A stretch of 31,547 nt of DNA, from IMG/VR virus record IMGVR_UViG_3300023180_000244, positions 1 to 31,547 of that record; one strand, 5' to 3'. Made by a program: the position numbers and the translations under genes. Shown here one piece after another: positions 21,058-31,400 of the stretch; within the stretch, counting starts at the first letter, position 1; each line of letters begins with the position of its first letter. Source of the DNA: a virus. Under the pieces are notes generated by a model. The model did no database searches. It was not told the origin of the DNA and worked only from the letters and a program-made list of their open reading frames with translations.

Positions 21058-22356
21058 ATGAGCGTTACACATAGAACACTGGGCGTAGCTCAAGAGTCAA
21101 GCTTTGGCTCACTATCTGCTACTACTAACTTACCCGACAATAGCGGATACACTTATATATCTATTCCATGTGAGATGGACCCCATTTTAATTTATGGTGA
21201 GCCTGTGGCTAGTGAGCGTAATGATGCTAGAGACGGTAATTACTTTAATCAACCTGAGCCAGACACCGTATGGAGTGGGGGCAATAGAGTACGCCGCCGC
21301 ACGGGTCAAGTACAGCTAAGAGTAGACTTAACTACTATAGGCACAGCGGCTAACACATACGATGCTAACTATCTAGGCTATCTTTTAAACGGTGGCTTTT
21401 TAAATAGAACTAGCGGCATTACAGAAGCCACAGTGGCAACTATTACAGATACTAATAGCTTCACGGTAGCAAGCGGGGGCCCTACAGCTAGTGACGTGGG
21501 TACACTCATTAGCACTATTCTCAATGGTAAAGTAGAATACTCAGCTATTACAGATGATAGTGATGCATCTAGTGATATTACAGTTAGCCCCGCCTTTAGC
21601 TCTGGCTTTAGCGGTACTCCTGTGATTAGAGGCACTCAGACATATTACCCTGGTAGCCGCACATTTACGGGCACATATACTAACTCACTCACCTTTAGAG
21701 TAGATGGCGTTAACTTTAGAAGCTATGCCTATGGATGCGTTTTAGAGTCCTTAGCTATTAGCTTAGATAATGGGCGACTTATGGGTGACTTCACCTATCA
21801 AGCGGCACTTATACAAGATGATCATGGTAGCGCGGTAGGTCCTATTGAGCCACTCTATAACACAGGTGCCCCGCCATTCTTTAGAAATAGCTACGTAGTA
21901 GTTTCAGACGCCGCCCCCTCATCTCGTGTAAATGCTAGCACAGGTGATAAGCTAGGGCGTATTGAGTTAGACTGTGAAGATTTTAGTTTAACTGTGACTA
22001 ATACATTAACACCACTAGGCACTAGTGAGAGTATTCTAGCTATGTCCAACATGGACATTAGCGGGGTAGATGTAGAATTAACGCTCACGCTATCCACTGT
22101 TAATACTACTATTGCTAATGATTATTTCAACAAAACACTACGTCAAGTGTTAATAGGTACAGGCCCTAGTGCAGATGGGGAGGGGTGTGCTATCATGTTA
22201 CCCGCCGCTATGCTTACTAATGATCCTAGTGCCTATGATGTGAGTGGTAACGATATTGTTAGACAAACACTTACATATAAACAAGCACGTTACGCGGGTG
22301 ACGTATCCGAGGTTAACGCTGCTAACTCACCCTTTAGATTAGCGTTAGGTATCTAG
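21058..22356 (+). CDS. Major tail (tube) protein, probable
   Basis: 432 residues, preceded by GGAGG with ideal spacing, a sign of strong expression. The chain is beta-rich and Thr/Ser/Gly heavy (YANYLGYLLNGGFLN-type segments and a TDTNSFTVASGGPTAS repeat), ending in DVSEVNAANSPFRLALGI. A beginning with GVAQESSFGS resembles tail-tube proteins of siphophages, and it directly precedes the frameshifted chaperone gene and tape measure. At 432 residues it is longer than a minimal tube subunit of about 200, suggesting an added surface domain (about 130-260). A conserved motif could not be confirmed. Confidence 0.65.
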   Translation: MSVTHRTLGVAQESSFGSLSATTNLPDNSGYTYISIPCEMDPILIYGEPVASERNDARDGNYFNQPEPDTVWSGGNRVRRRTGQVQLRVDLTTIGTAANTYDANYLGYLLNGGFLNRTSGITEATVATITDTNSFTVASGGPTASDVGTLISTILNGKVEYSAITDDSDASSDITVSPAFSSGFSGTPVIRGTQTYYPGSRTFTGTYTNSLTFRVDGVNFRSYAYGCVLESLAISLDNGRLMGDFTYQAALIQDDHGSAVGPIEPLYNTGAPPFFRNSYVVVSDAAPSSRVNASTGDKLGRIELDCEDFSLTVTNTLTPLGTSESILAMSNMDISGVDVELTLTLSTVNTTIANDYFNKTLRQVLIGTGPSADGEGCAIMLPAAMLTNDPSAYDVSGNDIVRQTLTYKQARYAGDVSEVNAANSPFRLALGI

Positions 22357-22357
22357 T

Positions 22358-22867
22358 ATGGCTTTGCACTTTTCCACATCTACAAATGATCTTTTTAAAA
22401 TAGTTGTCTCGTGTGATCCCGCCGTTAACTTTACAGATGAAAGTAAAGCGGCTTACTTTAACACGGGTGACTTATCACTATTAGATGTGGGTGAAGATGC
22501 AACAATCATAACATTAAAGCCCCTAGGGCCACAGGATAGAGAACGGGCAGAGATTAGGGCGGGGGCTTTTACTCGTAGCGAATTAGGCAAGCTCCTATGG
22601 ATAGAGGCACCCAATGACAGAGTAGAGCATGCTAGATGGCATCATGAGTTAACAGAGGATGAGCGTGAGGCACTAGCTAGCTATGAGTCTTACATATCTA
22701 AATCTTATGTAGAGTATGTGAGAGAAGCACTTGTTAGCATAAATGATGAGCCCGCCACTATTGACATGATCAATAGCATAAGGCCAGAGCATATGCGTAT
22801 AACTACTATCACAGAAATAGTGCTCCACTTACAACGGGTGAGTTTACTAGGTGATGTGGGAAAATAG
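22358..22867 (+). CDS. Tail assembly chaperone, short form (gpG-like)
   Basis: 169 residues, reading frame 0. The product is helical and acidic, with no membrane segment. It lies between the tail tube and tape-measure genes, the place of the tail assembly chaperone in almost all siphophages. The last sense codons lie within a canonical slippery heptamer GGGAAAA followed at once by a TAG stop, giving both this form and a longer -1 frameshift product. The chaperone wraps the tape measure during tail assembly and is absent from mature virions. Identity is mainly from position and the frameshift site. Confidence 0.75.
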   Translation: MALHFSTSTNDLFKIVVSCDPAVNFTDESKAAYFNTGDLSLLDVGEDATIITLKPLGPQDRERAEIRAGAFTRSELGKLLWIEAPNDRVEHARWHHELTEDEREALASYESYISKSYVEYVREALVSINDEPATIDMINSIRPEHMRITTITEIVLHLQRVSLLGDVGK

Positions 22868-23289
22868 CACTAGCCTCTGCCATATGGATACCGTTTAGTA
22901 GCGGTAGGGGCTGGGATTGCTCGCAGTGTACAAATAACAGAGGGTTAAGACGCTTGCGGGGTAACTGCGGGGGCACGTTTAAAAAAGGATTGCCACAGGC
23001 GTTAGAGGATGAGCAAGGGCTATACATGCCAGGCTATAGAATAGCCCCTAACAGTGGTGAGGCTTATAGTGATCTTAAAATTAGATCATGCCCCATAAGT
23101 AATATGAATAGACTAGCTCTCATAGTTAACAATTATTCTAAAATTAAAAACAAGCTCTTATCGTTTAGCGAACTATACCCGCATCCCACGTGTGCTATAG
23201 TTGAAAGCATAGAAATTTTAGACTATAATCATGAGCAGATGTTAAATAGAAAGCATAAGCAAGCTCTAGAGGAGGCTAATCATGGCTAA
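22358..23289 (+). CDS. Tail assembly chaperone, -1 frameshift fusion (gpGT-like)
   Basis: If ribosomes slip one base back at 22858-22864, the protein continues in the -1 frame from base 22864 to the TGA at 23287-23289, giving about 310 residues. The extension (141 residues) has no own start: its first Met is 23026, the only upstream initiator is a TTG at 22954 without a Shine-Dalgarno, and the frame is open from the slip site on. It includes a zinc-ribbon-like cluster, W-D-C-S-Q-C followed by R-G-N-C-G-G, and a later cysteine, which resembles T-domains of other chaperones. Lambda G/GT is the known precedent. Its stop overlaps the tape-measure start by 8 bases. Confidence 0.8.
22858..22912 (+). 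promoter_or_regulatory. Programmed -1 frameshift signal: slippery site plus stem-loops
   Basis: Slippery heptamer GGGAAAA at 22858-22864 in the right phase (G GGA AAA). A 7-base spacer follows, then stem AGCCTC (22872-22877)/GGGGCT (22907-22912), enclosing an inner stem TACCG (22889-22893)/CGGTA (22902-22906). The 0-frame stop TAG starts at 22865. All spacing rules of such signals are met. Confidence 0.85.
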
Positions 23290-25378
23290 AGGTGGCACTA
23301 TAGAAATAGAGGTAGAGCTTCAGGGCACACAAGACATAAAAGAGGGCTTAGGCTCTATAGGCACAGCGGGTAAAGCATTAGCAGCTAATATGGGCGTAGC
23401 TAATGAAAAGCTAGGCGAGGGGTTAGAGAGTGTGGGGGAGTCAGTTTTTAGCGTAGTAGATAGTTTTTCAGAATTAAAAAAAGGTATAAGTGCGGCATCT
23501 GGTGCGGGCATTAGTGGGTTTACAGCTTTAATAGGCCCTATCGGTATGGTAGTTACTGCGGGCTTTACACTATACGAAACATTTAAACTAATTAGCGGGG
23601 CAGCACAGGAAGCGGAAAAAGATGAGGTGGCCATGGCGGCGGCGGCTTCTGACTTACAAAGCAAGCTAGAGTCACTAAATGAAAAGGGGGTAATCCCATC
23701 TCAGCAAGAGATGGAAAAATTTACCATGGCCACTATAGAGGCTCAGTTTGCTAAAGAGAAATTGCAGGGCAGGCATGAGAAACTTACTAAGGTGGTTAGA
23801 AAGTCTTATCAAGCTACTCAAGATTTAAGAGAGGCTACTGAGAATTTAGTAGAGACAGAAAAAGAGGGCTTAGGTATAGAGCTCATTTTAGACGCTGCGG
23901 CACGTCAGTATAATAATGCTCTAGAGGCACAAAAGGAAGCTAAGGAAGCCCTAAGACTAGAAATAAAAAAGTACTTGGGTGAGCAAAAGGCACTAGCGGC
24001 CGCTATTAAAGAGGGGGCTAAACAAGAGAAAGAACTAGAGGAACAATCTGCGGAATCATTAAAAGCTAAAAATAAGGAGCTTATAGGCAAGCAAAAGGCT
24101 TTAAAATTGATGCAAGCAGAGACTAATCTATCTGAGAATCAATTTAAAATTAAAAAAGTAGAGATTGAGCAAGCGGCCCAGCTAGCACTTTTAAAAGTAG
24201 AAGAGAATGAAGAAAATCAAAAGTTTTTAGTGGGTCAAAAAAAAGCACTAGACGCTAGCATAAAGACATTTAATCAAGAAAGTCTATTAAGAAAAAAAGC
24301 CGCTAAAGATCAGGATAACATAAGAAAAGAGATTAAAAAGAAACGAGATCAAGAGGCCGCCCAGCTTAAAGCGGCTAGGGATAGGGCTAAGCGTGATGCT
24401 GAGATATTAGCTAAAACTGAGGAGGCGGCGGCACTGCGGGTGCTTGCTGAGAAGTCACGCATCACACAGCTAGAAATAGAGACACAAGAGGATAGCACAC
24501 AAAAAGAAATTAACCTCGCTACCCATAGGTATGTAACACAGTTACAACTTGCTAAAGATAATCTTAATCAACAAAAGATAGCTATCTTACAATTTAATGC
24601 AGAGCTTAAACGCATACGAGATAAAGAGACACAAGAAGAGATAGCGAGAGTAAAACAAGCTCAAGCACTCAAGATGGATGCGGCTAAGTTTGACGCTCAG
24701 CAAATAAAGAACGGTTTAAATCGTGAGCTAGAATTATTAAGATTGAATTATGAGGAGAAAGTAACGCAAGCGGAGGGCAATGAGGCACAGATAACAGAGC
24801 TCACTAGGCAGTATGGTATAGATAGACAAAAGCTTATGAGCTCACAAGCTGAGCATATGAAAGCTGTATTTAGTGACATGTTCGTTAGCTTAGGGCGGGG
24901 CATGGCTGCGGCGGCTTATAATGCTATCTTTTTTAGTGACTCATTAAAGGAAGCCACTGCTAATATCATCAGGGGCTTAGGTGAGCAAGCTGCGGTAGAA
25001 TCTTTAATGCAGACCGCTAAGGGGTTCGCTGCTTTAGCGAATCCGTTTACAGCTTTTCAAGCACCAGGCTTTTTTAAGTCTGCGGCTATCTTTGCGGGTG
25101 CCGCTACTATAGCGGGTGCCACATCTGCGGCTATGGGTGCGGGTGGCGGCGGTGGCGGTAGCATGGGCGGTGGCGGTGCATCTGTCATGGGTAGCCCTCA
25201 AACTGCACAGGCCCCACAGCGTGAGGAGGCTACTAGCTCAGCATTAACATTTAACATTAACTTTAGCGGGGCAGTTGTATACGATACACGCAAGGCGGCT
25301 GAGATGGCCCTAGCTGATAGGGTTACTAGAATAATGAACACTCAAAGACGCGGGGCCCCGCGTGCTAGGAGGGCTTAA
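23282..25378 (+). CDS. Tape measure protein
   Basis: 698 residues, starting 8 bases before the chaperone fusion stop. The N-terminus has GTIEIEVELQGTQDIKEGL, a typical tape-measure opening. A hydrophobic segment lies at about 75-106 (GISGFTALIGPIGMVVTAGFTLYETFKLI). A very long charged coiled coil runs about 110-520 (Glu/Lys/Ala/Gln heptads), then a second hydrophobic region about 560-620 (FAALANPFTAFQAPGFFKSA), then a Gly-rich linker (GGGGGGSMGGGG). The coiled coil sets tail length; by the common 1.5 A per residue rule a tail near 100 nm would follow, a rough estimate. The C-terminal tail is basic. The gene ends in a 16-bp GC palindrome next to the ribosome site of the next gene. Confidence 0.88.
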   Translation: MAKGGTIEIEVELQGTQDIKEGLGSIGTAGKALAANMGVANEKLGEGLESVGESVFSVVDSFSELKKGISAASGAGISGFTALIGPIGMVVTAGFTLYETFKLISGAAQEAEKDEVAMAAAASDLQSKLESLNEKGVIPSQQEMEKFTMATIEAQFAKEKLQGRHEKLTKVVRKSYQATQDLREATENLVETEKEGLGIELILDAAARQYNNALEAQKEAKEALRLEIKKYLGEQKALAAAIKEGAKQEKELEEQSAESLKAKNKELIGKQKALKLMQAETNLSENQFKIKKVEIEQAAQLALLKVEENEENQKFLVGQKKALDASIKTFNQESLLRKKAAKDQDNIRKEIKKKRDQEAAQLKAARDRAKRDAEILAKTEEAAALRVLAEKSRITQLEIETQEDSTQKEINLATHRYVTQLQLAKDNLNQQKIAILQFNAELKRIRDKETQEEIARVKQAQALKMDAAKFDAQQIKNGLNRELELLRLNYEEKVTQAEGNEAQITELTRQYGIDRQKLMSSQAEHMKAVFSDMFVSLGRGMAAAAYNAIFFSDSLKEATANIIRGLGEQAAVESLMQTAKGFAALANPFTAFQAPGFFKSAAIFAGAATIAGATSAAMGAGGGGGGSMGGGGASVMGSPQTAQAPQREEATSSALTFNINFSGAVVYDTRKAAEMALADRVTRIMNTQRRGAPRARRA
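25348..25363. other. Perfect 16-bp GC-rich palindrome at the end of the tape-measure gene
   Basis: ACGCGGGGCCCCGCGT is its own reverse complement. It lies 3 bases before AGGAGG (25367-25372), the ribosome site of the next gene. It codes for R-R-G-A-P-R in the tape measure. Confidence 0.7.
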
Positions 25379-26589
25379 TGAATCCATCCCCATCACCTGA
25401 CTTTGCCCTATTAAGTGCTGTAGACATTACCGCCTTTACGGGTAATTTATTTACTCGTACGGGCTCAATAAGTGCGGGCCTATTTACTAAAAAAGTATAT
25501 GAGGATATGATCACATTCCTTAATGGCCGTGGCATGTCAAGTGGCAATGATTTACCCGCCTTGCTTTTAGCTTCCTCTAACTTTGGTACAAACTGGCACA
25601 TTGGCATAGATGCTAATGATAAAGTGGAAATAAGTAGCACGCATAATTTTAGAATAAAATTTAATAGTGCATCTACCGCGGATGGCTTAACAGATGTTTT
25701 AGGCATTGGTACTAGCTTTGTGGCGTATAGTGGTAGCAGTGCGACAATAGGCAACCCGCTTTTAACATATGCAATTACAGCTCCTAATGACTGGCTAAGA
25801 GGTGAAGTGATTAGCTTCTCATATATTATAGAGGAAGTGGGCGGGGGTGCGTCTTCCTTTACGTGGAATTTTGCGGGCGGGGCTCAAGATTTAATCGTAG
25901 CATGTAGGGCTAGGGGTAATGCGGATATAGATGATAGTGCAGAGTGTTTAGAGTCTGAGGACTTATTTAAGCATGCGGGGGCAGATATAAGATGGTATTT
26001 AGATAACAATGGGCACGTTAAATGCTCATATGTGACAGCACCAGATATAACATGGAATAATAATGATTTTAGGAACCGCCTAGGCTTTACGGGTAGTGAG
26101 ACAGTAGAGACAGTGAACTTTTATTCTGTGATCACAGCGACACACCCCGCACCTGGTGTGCTAAAACCTACGCGGCCTTATCAAGCATCTCATTTATCAG
26201 TAGAGAATGCGAGCCAAGCTAGACGCAAGATAAGTGGGGGCTATACTGCTAATTATGTGGGTACATACATCACCACTAGCTTACTCTTTGACTTAGACGC
26301 TAGGCTAGACACAGTAGACTTATATAGGCACTTTACAGATAAATTTATTAACTTCATTAGCGAGGGTGAGAGAATTAACTTTTATCAGGTGTGGGGGGAC
26401 TCAAGACGCACGCTTATTAGTGAGAATGTTAATGATGATCAGCCCGCCCATGATTTAGTTTATACTTCCTCGCGTAATGGATACGAGGGACGCATAAGAG
26501 CTAGCTTGATTACTAAAGAATATGAGCTAGCATATCCAAGTAGCTTGCGGCGGCGGGTACCCGTAAGAATGAGGTTAGAGCACTTATGA
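25378..26589 (+). CDS. Tail protein of unknown function, first gene after tape measure
   Basis: 403 residues, start supported by AGGAGG. The sequence is beta-rich with many Ser/Thr/Asp/Asn and aromatic residues (WHIGIDANDKVEISSTHNFRIKF, then TSFTWNFAG). An internal cysteine-bearing IVACRARGNADIDDSAECLESEDLF segment stands out. It does not resemble known distal tail proteins by eye, but the position immediately after the tape measure is that of distal tail or tip-associated proteins. The downstream gene overlaps by ATGA, so four tail genes run as one unit. No enzyme or receptor motif is visible. Confidence 0.6.
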   Translation: MNPSPSPDFALLSAVDITAFTGNLFTRTGSISAGLFTKKVYEDMITFLNGRGMSSGNDLPALLLASSNFGTNWHIGIDANDKVEISSTHNFRIKFNSASTADGLTDVLGIGTSFVAYSGSSATIGNPLLTYAITAPNDWLRGEVISFSYIIEEVGGGASSFTWNFAGGAQDLIVACRARGNADIDDSAECLESEDLFKHAGADIRWYLDNNGHVKCSYVTAPDITWNNNDFRNRLGFTGSETVETVNFYSVITATHPAPGVLKPTRPYQASHLSVENASQARRKISGGYTANYVGTYITTSLLFDLDARLDTVDLYRHFTDKFINFISEGERINFYQVWGDSRRTLISENVNDDQPAHDLVYTSSRNGYEGRIRASLITKEYELAYPSSLRRRVPVRMRLEHL

Positions 26590-27731
26590 GTAATAGCTAT
26601 AATTCAAGTACTATTTTAGCGGACCCATCTAGCGTGGTAGCGGGTAGACAAGTAGATTATGAAACTATCCAACGTATAGCCAATGCTAATAACTATAGCT
26701 TTGGCGTGGGGGCTTGTCATAATGTGCTTAGTCAGTCATACGCAGATATTACATTTATACAAGATAGCGGCTCATTTACAGAGATGAGTGAGTGGCGTAT
26801 ACCATTGGCATCATTACAGCATAGCACACTAGAGATAGTAGTTAATTATAAAATACACGGTACGGCGGTAGGCTTAACATCTAATATTAAATTTACATTA
26901 GATGTGGATGGGGGCACCTCAAGTGTAACTATCAATCTGCCTAATTCTACTAACGGCATAGCTAATGATGATCTAGCTATCACTATGCCTAGCCCCAGTG
27001 CTACACAGGTCTACTACGGTACTCTTACATGTGAAGTGCAAGCGGACGCCGCTAATAATTCAGAGGTAGAAATTAAAAGTATCATGGCAAGATGGAAGCC
27101 CTTAACCTCACCACTATCTACAAGCATTTTATATCAGTATGATAGTAGCCCCGCATATTATCCTAAGGGTACTACCCGCACAGGGCATAACCAAGCACTC
27201 ACATCTAGATATGGGCACCAGGTAATAGACAATATAGAACTATTAAGGACTCGTTTAAAAAGTTATTTAACATGGTCACCCGTTTATAATGCGTCATCAT
27301 CTATATTTACTAATCCACAGGATGGGGCGGCTCCTGAGGTCTACCTTAGCATGGGGCATATAAATACGCTTATATCACAAATTTTGATAAGTAACGGGTG
27401 GGATAATATGACAAATAGAAAACTAGAGCTTCATGTAAGATATATCACAGACAGCATAGATAAGAGCATAGACTTTTTTAATAATAGTATTGAGCTAGTT
27501 ACAGGTGCGGGCGGGGCAGTGCGGTGGGATGAATACACACTAGAGCTAGACTATGGGGCTTTATCCACAATAGGCGATACTAATCTATCTTATTATACTG
27601 CTATGTTAGATAACACTGATAATAATTTTAGTATACTTGGTAATTTTAATAATATACCTGGCGTTAAGTATCCTGCAATAAATCCCAGTAATCATGGCTT
27701 TATTATTGGCTTAGGCTTAATGGGGGTGTAA
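26586..27731 (+). CDS. Tail-associated structural protein of unknown function (381 residues)
   Basis: Beta-rich, Ser/Thr/Asn/Asp heavy, with a sandwich-like run at about 85-170 (HSTLEIVVNYKIHGTAVGLTSNIKFTLDVDGGTSSVTINL) that suggests a carbohydrate-binding-module or lectin-like fold. The second half (about 230-381) has helix-strand alternation and a repeated DNTDNNF motif near the end. It starts by ATGA overlap with the previous gene and ends one base before the next gene. It may be exposed at the tail tip. No similarity to a known domain is recognised. Confidence 0.6.
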   Translation: MSNSYNSSTILADPSSVVAGRQVDYETIQRIANANNYSFGVGACHNVLSQSYADITFIQDSGSFTEMSEWRIPLASLQHSTLEIVVNYKIHGTAVGLTSNIKFTLDVDGGTSSVTINLPNSTNGIANDDLAITMPSPSATQVYYGTLTCEVQADAANNSEVEIKSIMARWKPLTSPLSTSILYQYDSSPAYYPKGTTRTGHNQALTSRYGHQVIDNIELLRTRLKSYLTWSPVYNASSSIFTNPQDGAAPEVYLSMGHINTLISQILISNGWDNMTNRKLELHVRYITDSIDKSIDFFNNSIELVTGAGGAVRWDEYTLELDYGALSTIGDTNLSYYTAMLDNTDNNFSILGNFNNIPGVKYPAINPSNHGFIIGLGLMGV

Positions 27732-28436
27732 ATGTTAATACAGACGGCTTATAATCCATTACCTAATAAGCAAGCATGCAATAATGGGGCAGTCCTAATG
27801 GGCTCATCTATTTCTAGCATGTGTGCCGCCCTATCTCAATTAACACATATTAAGTTTTTAGGTATGGCTAACTATCCTATTATGCGTAGTACCTATACGC
27901 CCTTTGGCGTAACCCCTAACACTGGCATACTATCCACTACTAGCCTAATTACTATGTCTAAGGGCTATACAGAGGGACATAAATTATTTTATGCTAGTAC
28001 ACCTATAAGTACTTATCTATGTGTTATCGTTGCGTATGAGAGTGGTACTAATGATAGTGACCCCTCAAGTAATACATTCTCACCTAAGATAGATATAGAA
28101 GTTAAAGCACTTAATGATAGCGGTAGTGGCTATGTAGAGGTAGCCACTGCGGACTATGGTATTAGCATGGATAGCACTAATAGTGTGCTTTTACAAAGTG
28201 CTTATTATGATGCGGGTAGACATGGCTATGTACATATTATAGACACTGGCATAAATATACCCCCCTCACCTCCTACAAACATTACCCCAGTGCCACCCCG
28301 CCCCCTCTATTTACCCGCCACAGCGGGGGGCTATAATGTAAGGGGGGAGGTGGTAGCTATAAATGTAGATGCTGAGGACTGTAAAATTAGACATGTGACA
28401 ATATTAGATATTTATACACCAGAGGTGGCACCATGA
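27732..28436 (+). CDS. Tail-associated protein of unknown function (234 residues)
   Basis: Starts one base after the previous stop. The chain is short, beta-rich and Ser/Thr/Pro heavy, with a Pro run near residues 177-197 (NIPPSPPTNITPVPPRP). Its layout, about 200 residues of strands ending in a VEAEDCKIRHVTILDIYTPEV-like segment, resembles the preceding protein's first half, so the two may share a fold; I could not align them convincingly. It overlaps the next, large gene by ATGA. Function unknown; a tail-tip accessory role follows from position only. Confidence 0.55.
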   Translation: MLIQTAYNPLPNKQACNNGAVLMGSSISSMCAALSQLTHIKFLGMANYPIMRSTYTPFGVTPNTGILSTTSLITMSKGYTEGHKLFYASTPISTYLCVIVAYESGTNDSDPSSNTFSPKIDIEVKALNDSGSGYVEVATADYGISMDSTNSVLLQSAYYDAGRHGYVHIIDTGINIPPSPPTNITPVPPRPLYLPATAGGYNVRGEVVAINVDAEDCKIRHVTILDIYTPEVAP

Positions 28437-31400
28437 TAACTAGTGATTTAGGGCGGCGTGTATTTTGCTTACAAGTGGCGGGCTTGCCATATCGTTATCA
28501 TAGCATCACCCCGCCAGCTAGCACTAATTTAGATGCTAATATAGCCACAGGTCTAGCCTATACAGACGTGCAGGGCATTATAAGTGTAGGAGCTTTTAAT
28601 AGTTCTATAGATCCCAGCGGGGGGCTAGCTAGTTACTCACCACTATCTATAGAACTATCTATAAATAAAGATGGCTCATCTAGTGACCCTGGTATTATAT
28701 TTGGCCGCGTGGGTAAAAGGTCTAGCGGAGTAACACAATGTAATTTAGATGAGGTGCTTAATTTTGATACACTACCGCAAACAATAGATATAGATAAAGA
28801 TTTATCGTCATTATCTACCCCCCGCTTAGTGCACATAGGAAGCGAGACATTTAGAGCTAGTGCATTTACATCTAGCACCGTTACTGTAGATGAGAGGGCG
28901 GTAGGCGGTAGTGAGTATCAATATCATGCTATAAGCTTGCAAGGTTCTAGCGTGCCTATCTTATCTACTGAGATAACTATATTTAGAGGGCGGCGGTGTA
29001 AGCTATTTATAGCCTATCAAGATAGTAGTGGTAATGTATCGGATTATGAATGTATTATCAATGGCTTTATAGAGTCATCACCTAGCATAGAAGATGGGGA
29101 CGCAGTGGCCTTAAGTATCTTGCCACTTGTAAGCTTAATAGATAGTGAGCTCGCAGATGCCAAAAAAGGTATCTCGTATTTATTACATGGCTTTCATTAC
29201 TTTCATACACAGTCTAATATCTTTGAGTATGGCAGTGCGTGGGGCAATGATTACTTTTTACAGTTAAGCAACCCCACGGCTATTAGTGGCACACAAACGA
29301 CTATAGAAGTAGATGCTCCTCAATTTTATTTAGATGACATCTTTGACATTAACAGACCTAATGGCGAGGGCTTTATAAATCCTCATCCACGTTACCCGCT
29401 GCTTTTAATTGGTGCTATAGAATATGCCACTTTTCCCATAGCGTTTAGTACAGTGGGCACACCTACAATAACTATAGATCACACTATAACGGGCTCAGTT
29501 AGTCAAGCTACTATATTAAGCTACTTTACGGGCACTAATAGAGGCTATGGCAAGATACCTAAGCGAGGCGAAATTAAGCGAGTTAAAATAGGTACTAATG
29601 AGCTTAAGGTATGGCCTGAATGTATAAATGATGCACTCTTTAGCCAAATCTCTACCACATCACATCAGGGCGTAGATGGCGTTAATCATGCTTTATCTTT
29701 TAGCGGTAGCTATTCAAATACTAGCCTACGGGCTACCCCGTTAGCAGATCAGCGGGGGCGGTCACCAGGTCACCAGGGTAAAGTGCATTTATGGTATAGT
29801 TCACACTGGTATAATCAAAGCCCTAATTTTAGGTATGCTTATTGGCCCACAGATAACAATGAGGATACAAGCCCCTTAAGCAATGAGAATAGATTATTTT
29901 ATCCGTTAGACTATTGGAATGATGGCACTAAGCCTAACTTTGCGGGTAGCTCTTTAAAAGTAAGGACTATAGAGCTGCCTAATAGGCGTTATGATAGTGC
30001 TGAGATCTCAATTAATGTAGCCCTTGCATATCATCAGGGTAACGAGACTAGCATATTATTAGAGCAGTCCTTAGGCTTGCCCATCTCTGCTACACCTGGC
30101 ATCTATTATGGCATCCAAGTACATACCTATGACTATTATCATAAACGTACTAAAACTTTATATTATCAAGCATCACATGAGGAGGCAATAAGCTACGGGG
30201 GAAGTACAGTAGGCTACCTATTAAAATTAAGAGGTAGCCACTATGAGTTAGATAACGGGCACTTTGGAGACTGGCAAGGTGAAGATAGAACACAAGTTAC
30301 CAGAGGTGTTTTAGCGTATGAAATTACACCAGGTGAGATGATGCTAAGAATTTTGCAGAGTGGCGACGGTGGCAATAATGGGGCTTATGATACACTAGGC
30401 GTGGGCTTGTCTATTCATCAAGATAATATAGACGTAAATTCTTTTTTAACTAATGGCACAAGCACTGTGGCTGCTTTAAATAGTAACTTTTCAATAGATG
30501 ACTTTAACCCACGTGACTTTATAGATGGCTTGTTAAAGTCCTTAGGCTGTATTATTACTATGAAGCGTACAGCTGGGGGCGTGCCTAAAATCACGTTAAC
30601 CCCTTTAGCATCTGAGAATGATAGATTTATTAGTGCTACGATAGATGCGGGAGACTTCCTTAGTGATAGGCCACCCACATGGTCTATCTATGAGGATATA
30701 GTAACACAGATAGAAATTAAATACGGGTGGGATAATGATAGTAATGAATTTAGGGATAGCGTTATTTATAATAATCAAGATGCTATTAACAGATATGGGG
30801 GGGAGAAAAGCAAGATAAGTTTAGAGCTCTACGGAATAAGTATTGATGAGATAGGGGCGGGTGCGGGTGATGCCTATAACTACTTCCTCCCCATAGCTGC
30901 CCGTGTGTTTAATGTGCTTTCTAATCCTATGCGACTATGGACAGGGGACATAGGAACGGGTAAAAGCATCTATTTAGATGTGGGCTCATATGTTAAATGC
31001 ACCTCACCACATCTAAAGGGCATGGGTGATGAGTATGGCATAACAGATGAAATAGGCATGATAAAGAGTATCAATCAAGAGCTTATGTCAGAGGGATGCA
31101 GTTTAGAAATTATTAAAACTGGCATCATATCTGTTAATTGGAATAGCACCCTAAAAGTAACTTTTGTCACATCTACCACAGAGTTAACAGTATCTACTAA
31201 TGAATTTAGTGATGATGATACAAGCTTCTTTAGCGTGGGGGATGTGGTAGACTTCTTACCCTATGGCAATGAGGATGGGGCAATAACGGGGCTTAAAATT
31301 TTAACTATAGTGGGGTCGCTTATAACTTTCACTAGTGCTCATGGCGTGAGTACACTAGGCACACTAGAGCCTACGGTCTACACATCTGCGAGCGATGCAC

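Noticed and set aside
30951-30970. Walker A-like GTGKS in the large tail protein
   Set aside because: It lies in a beta-rich structural context without Walker B or an ATPase core, so it is probably chance.
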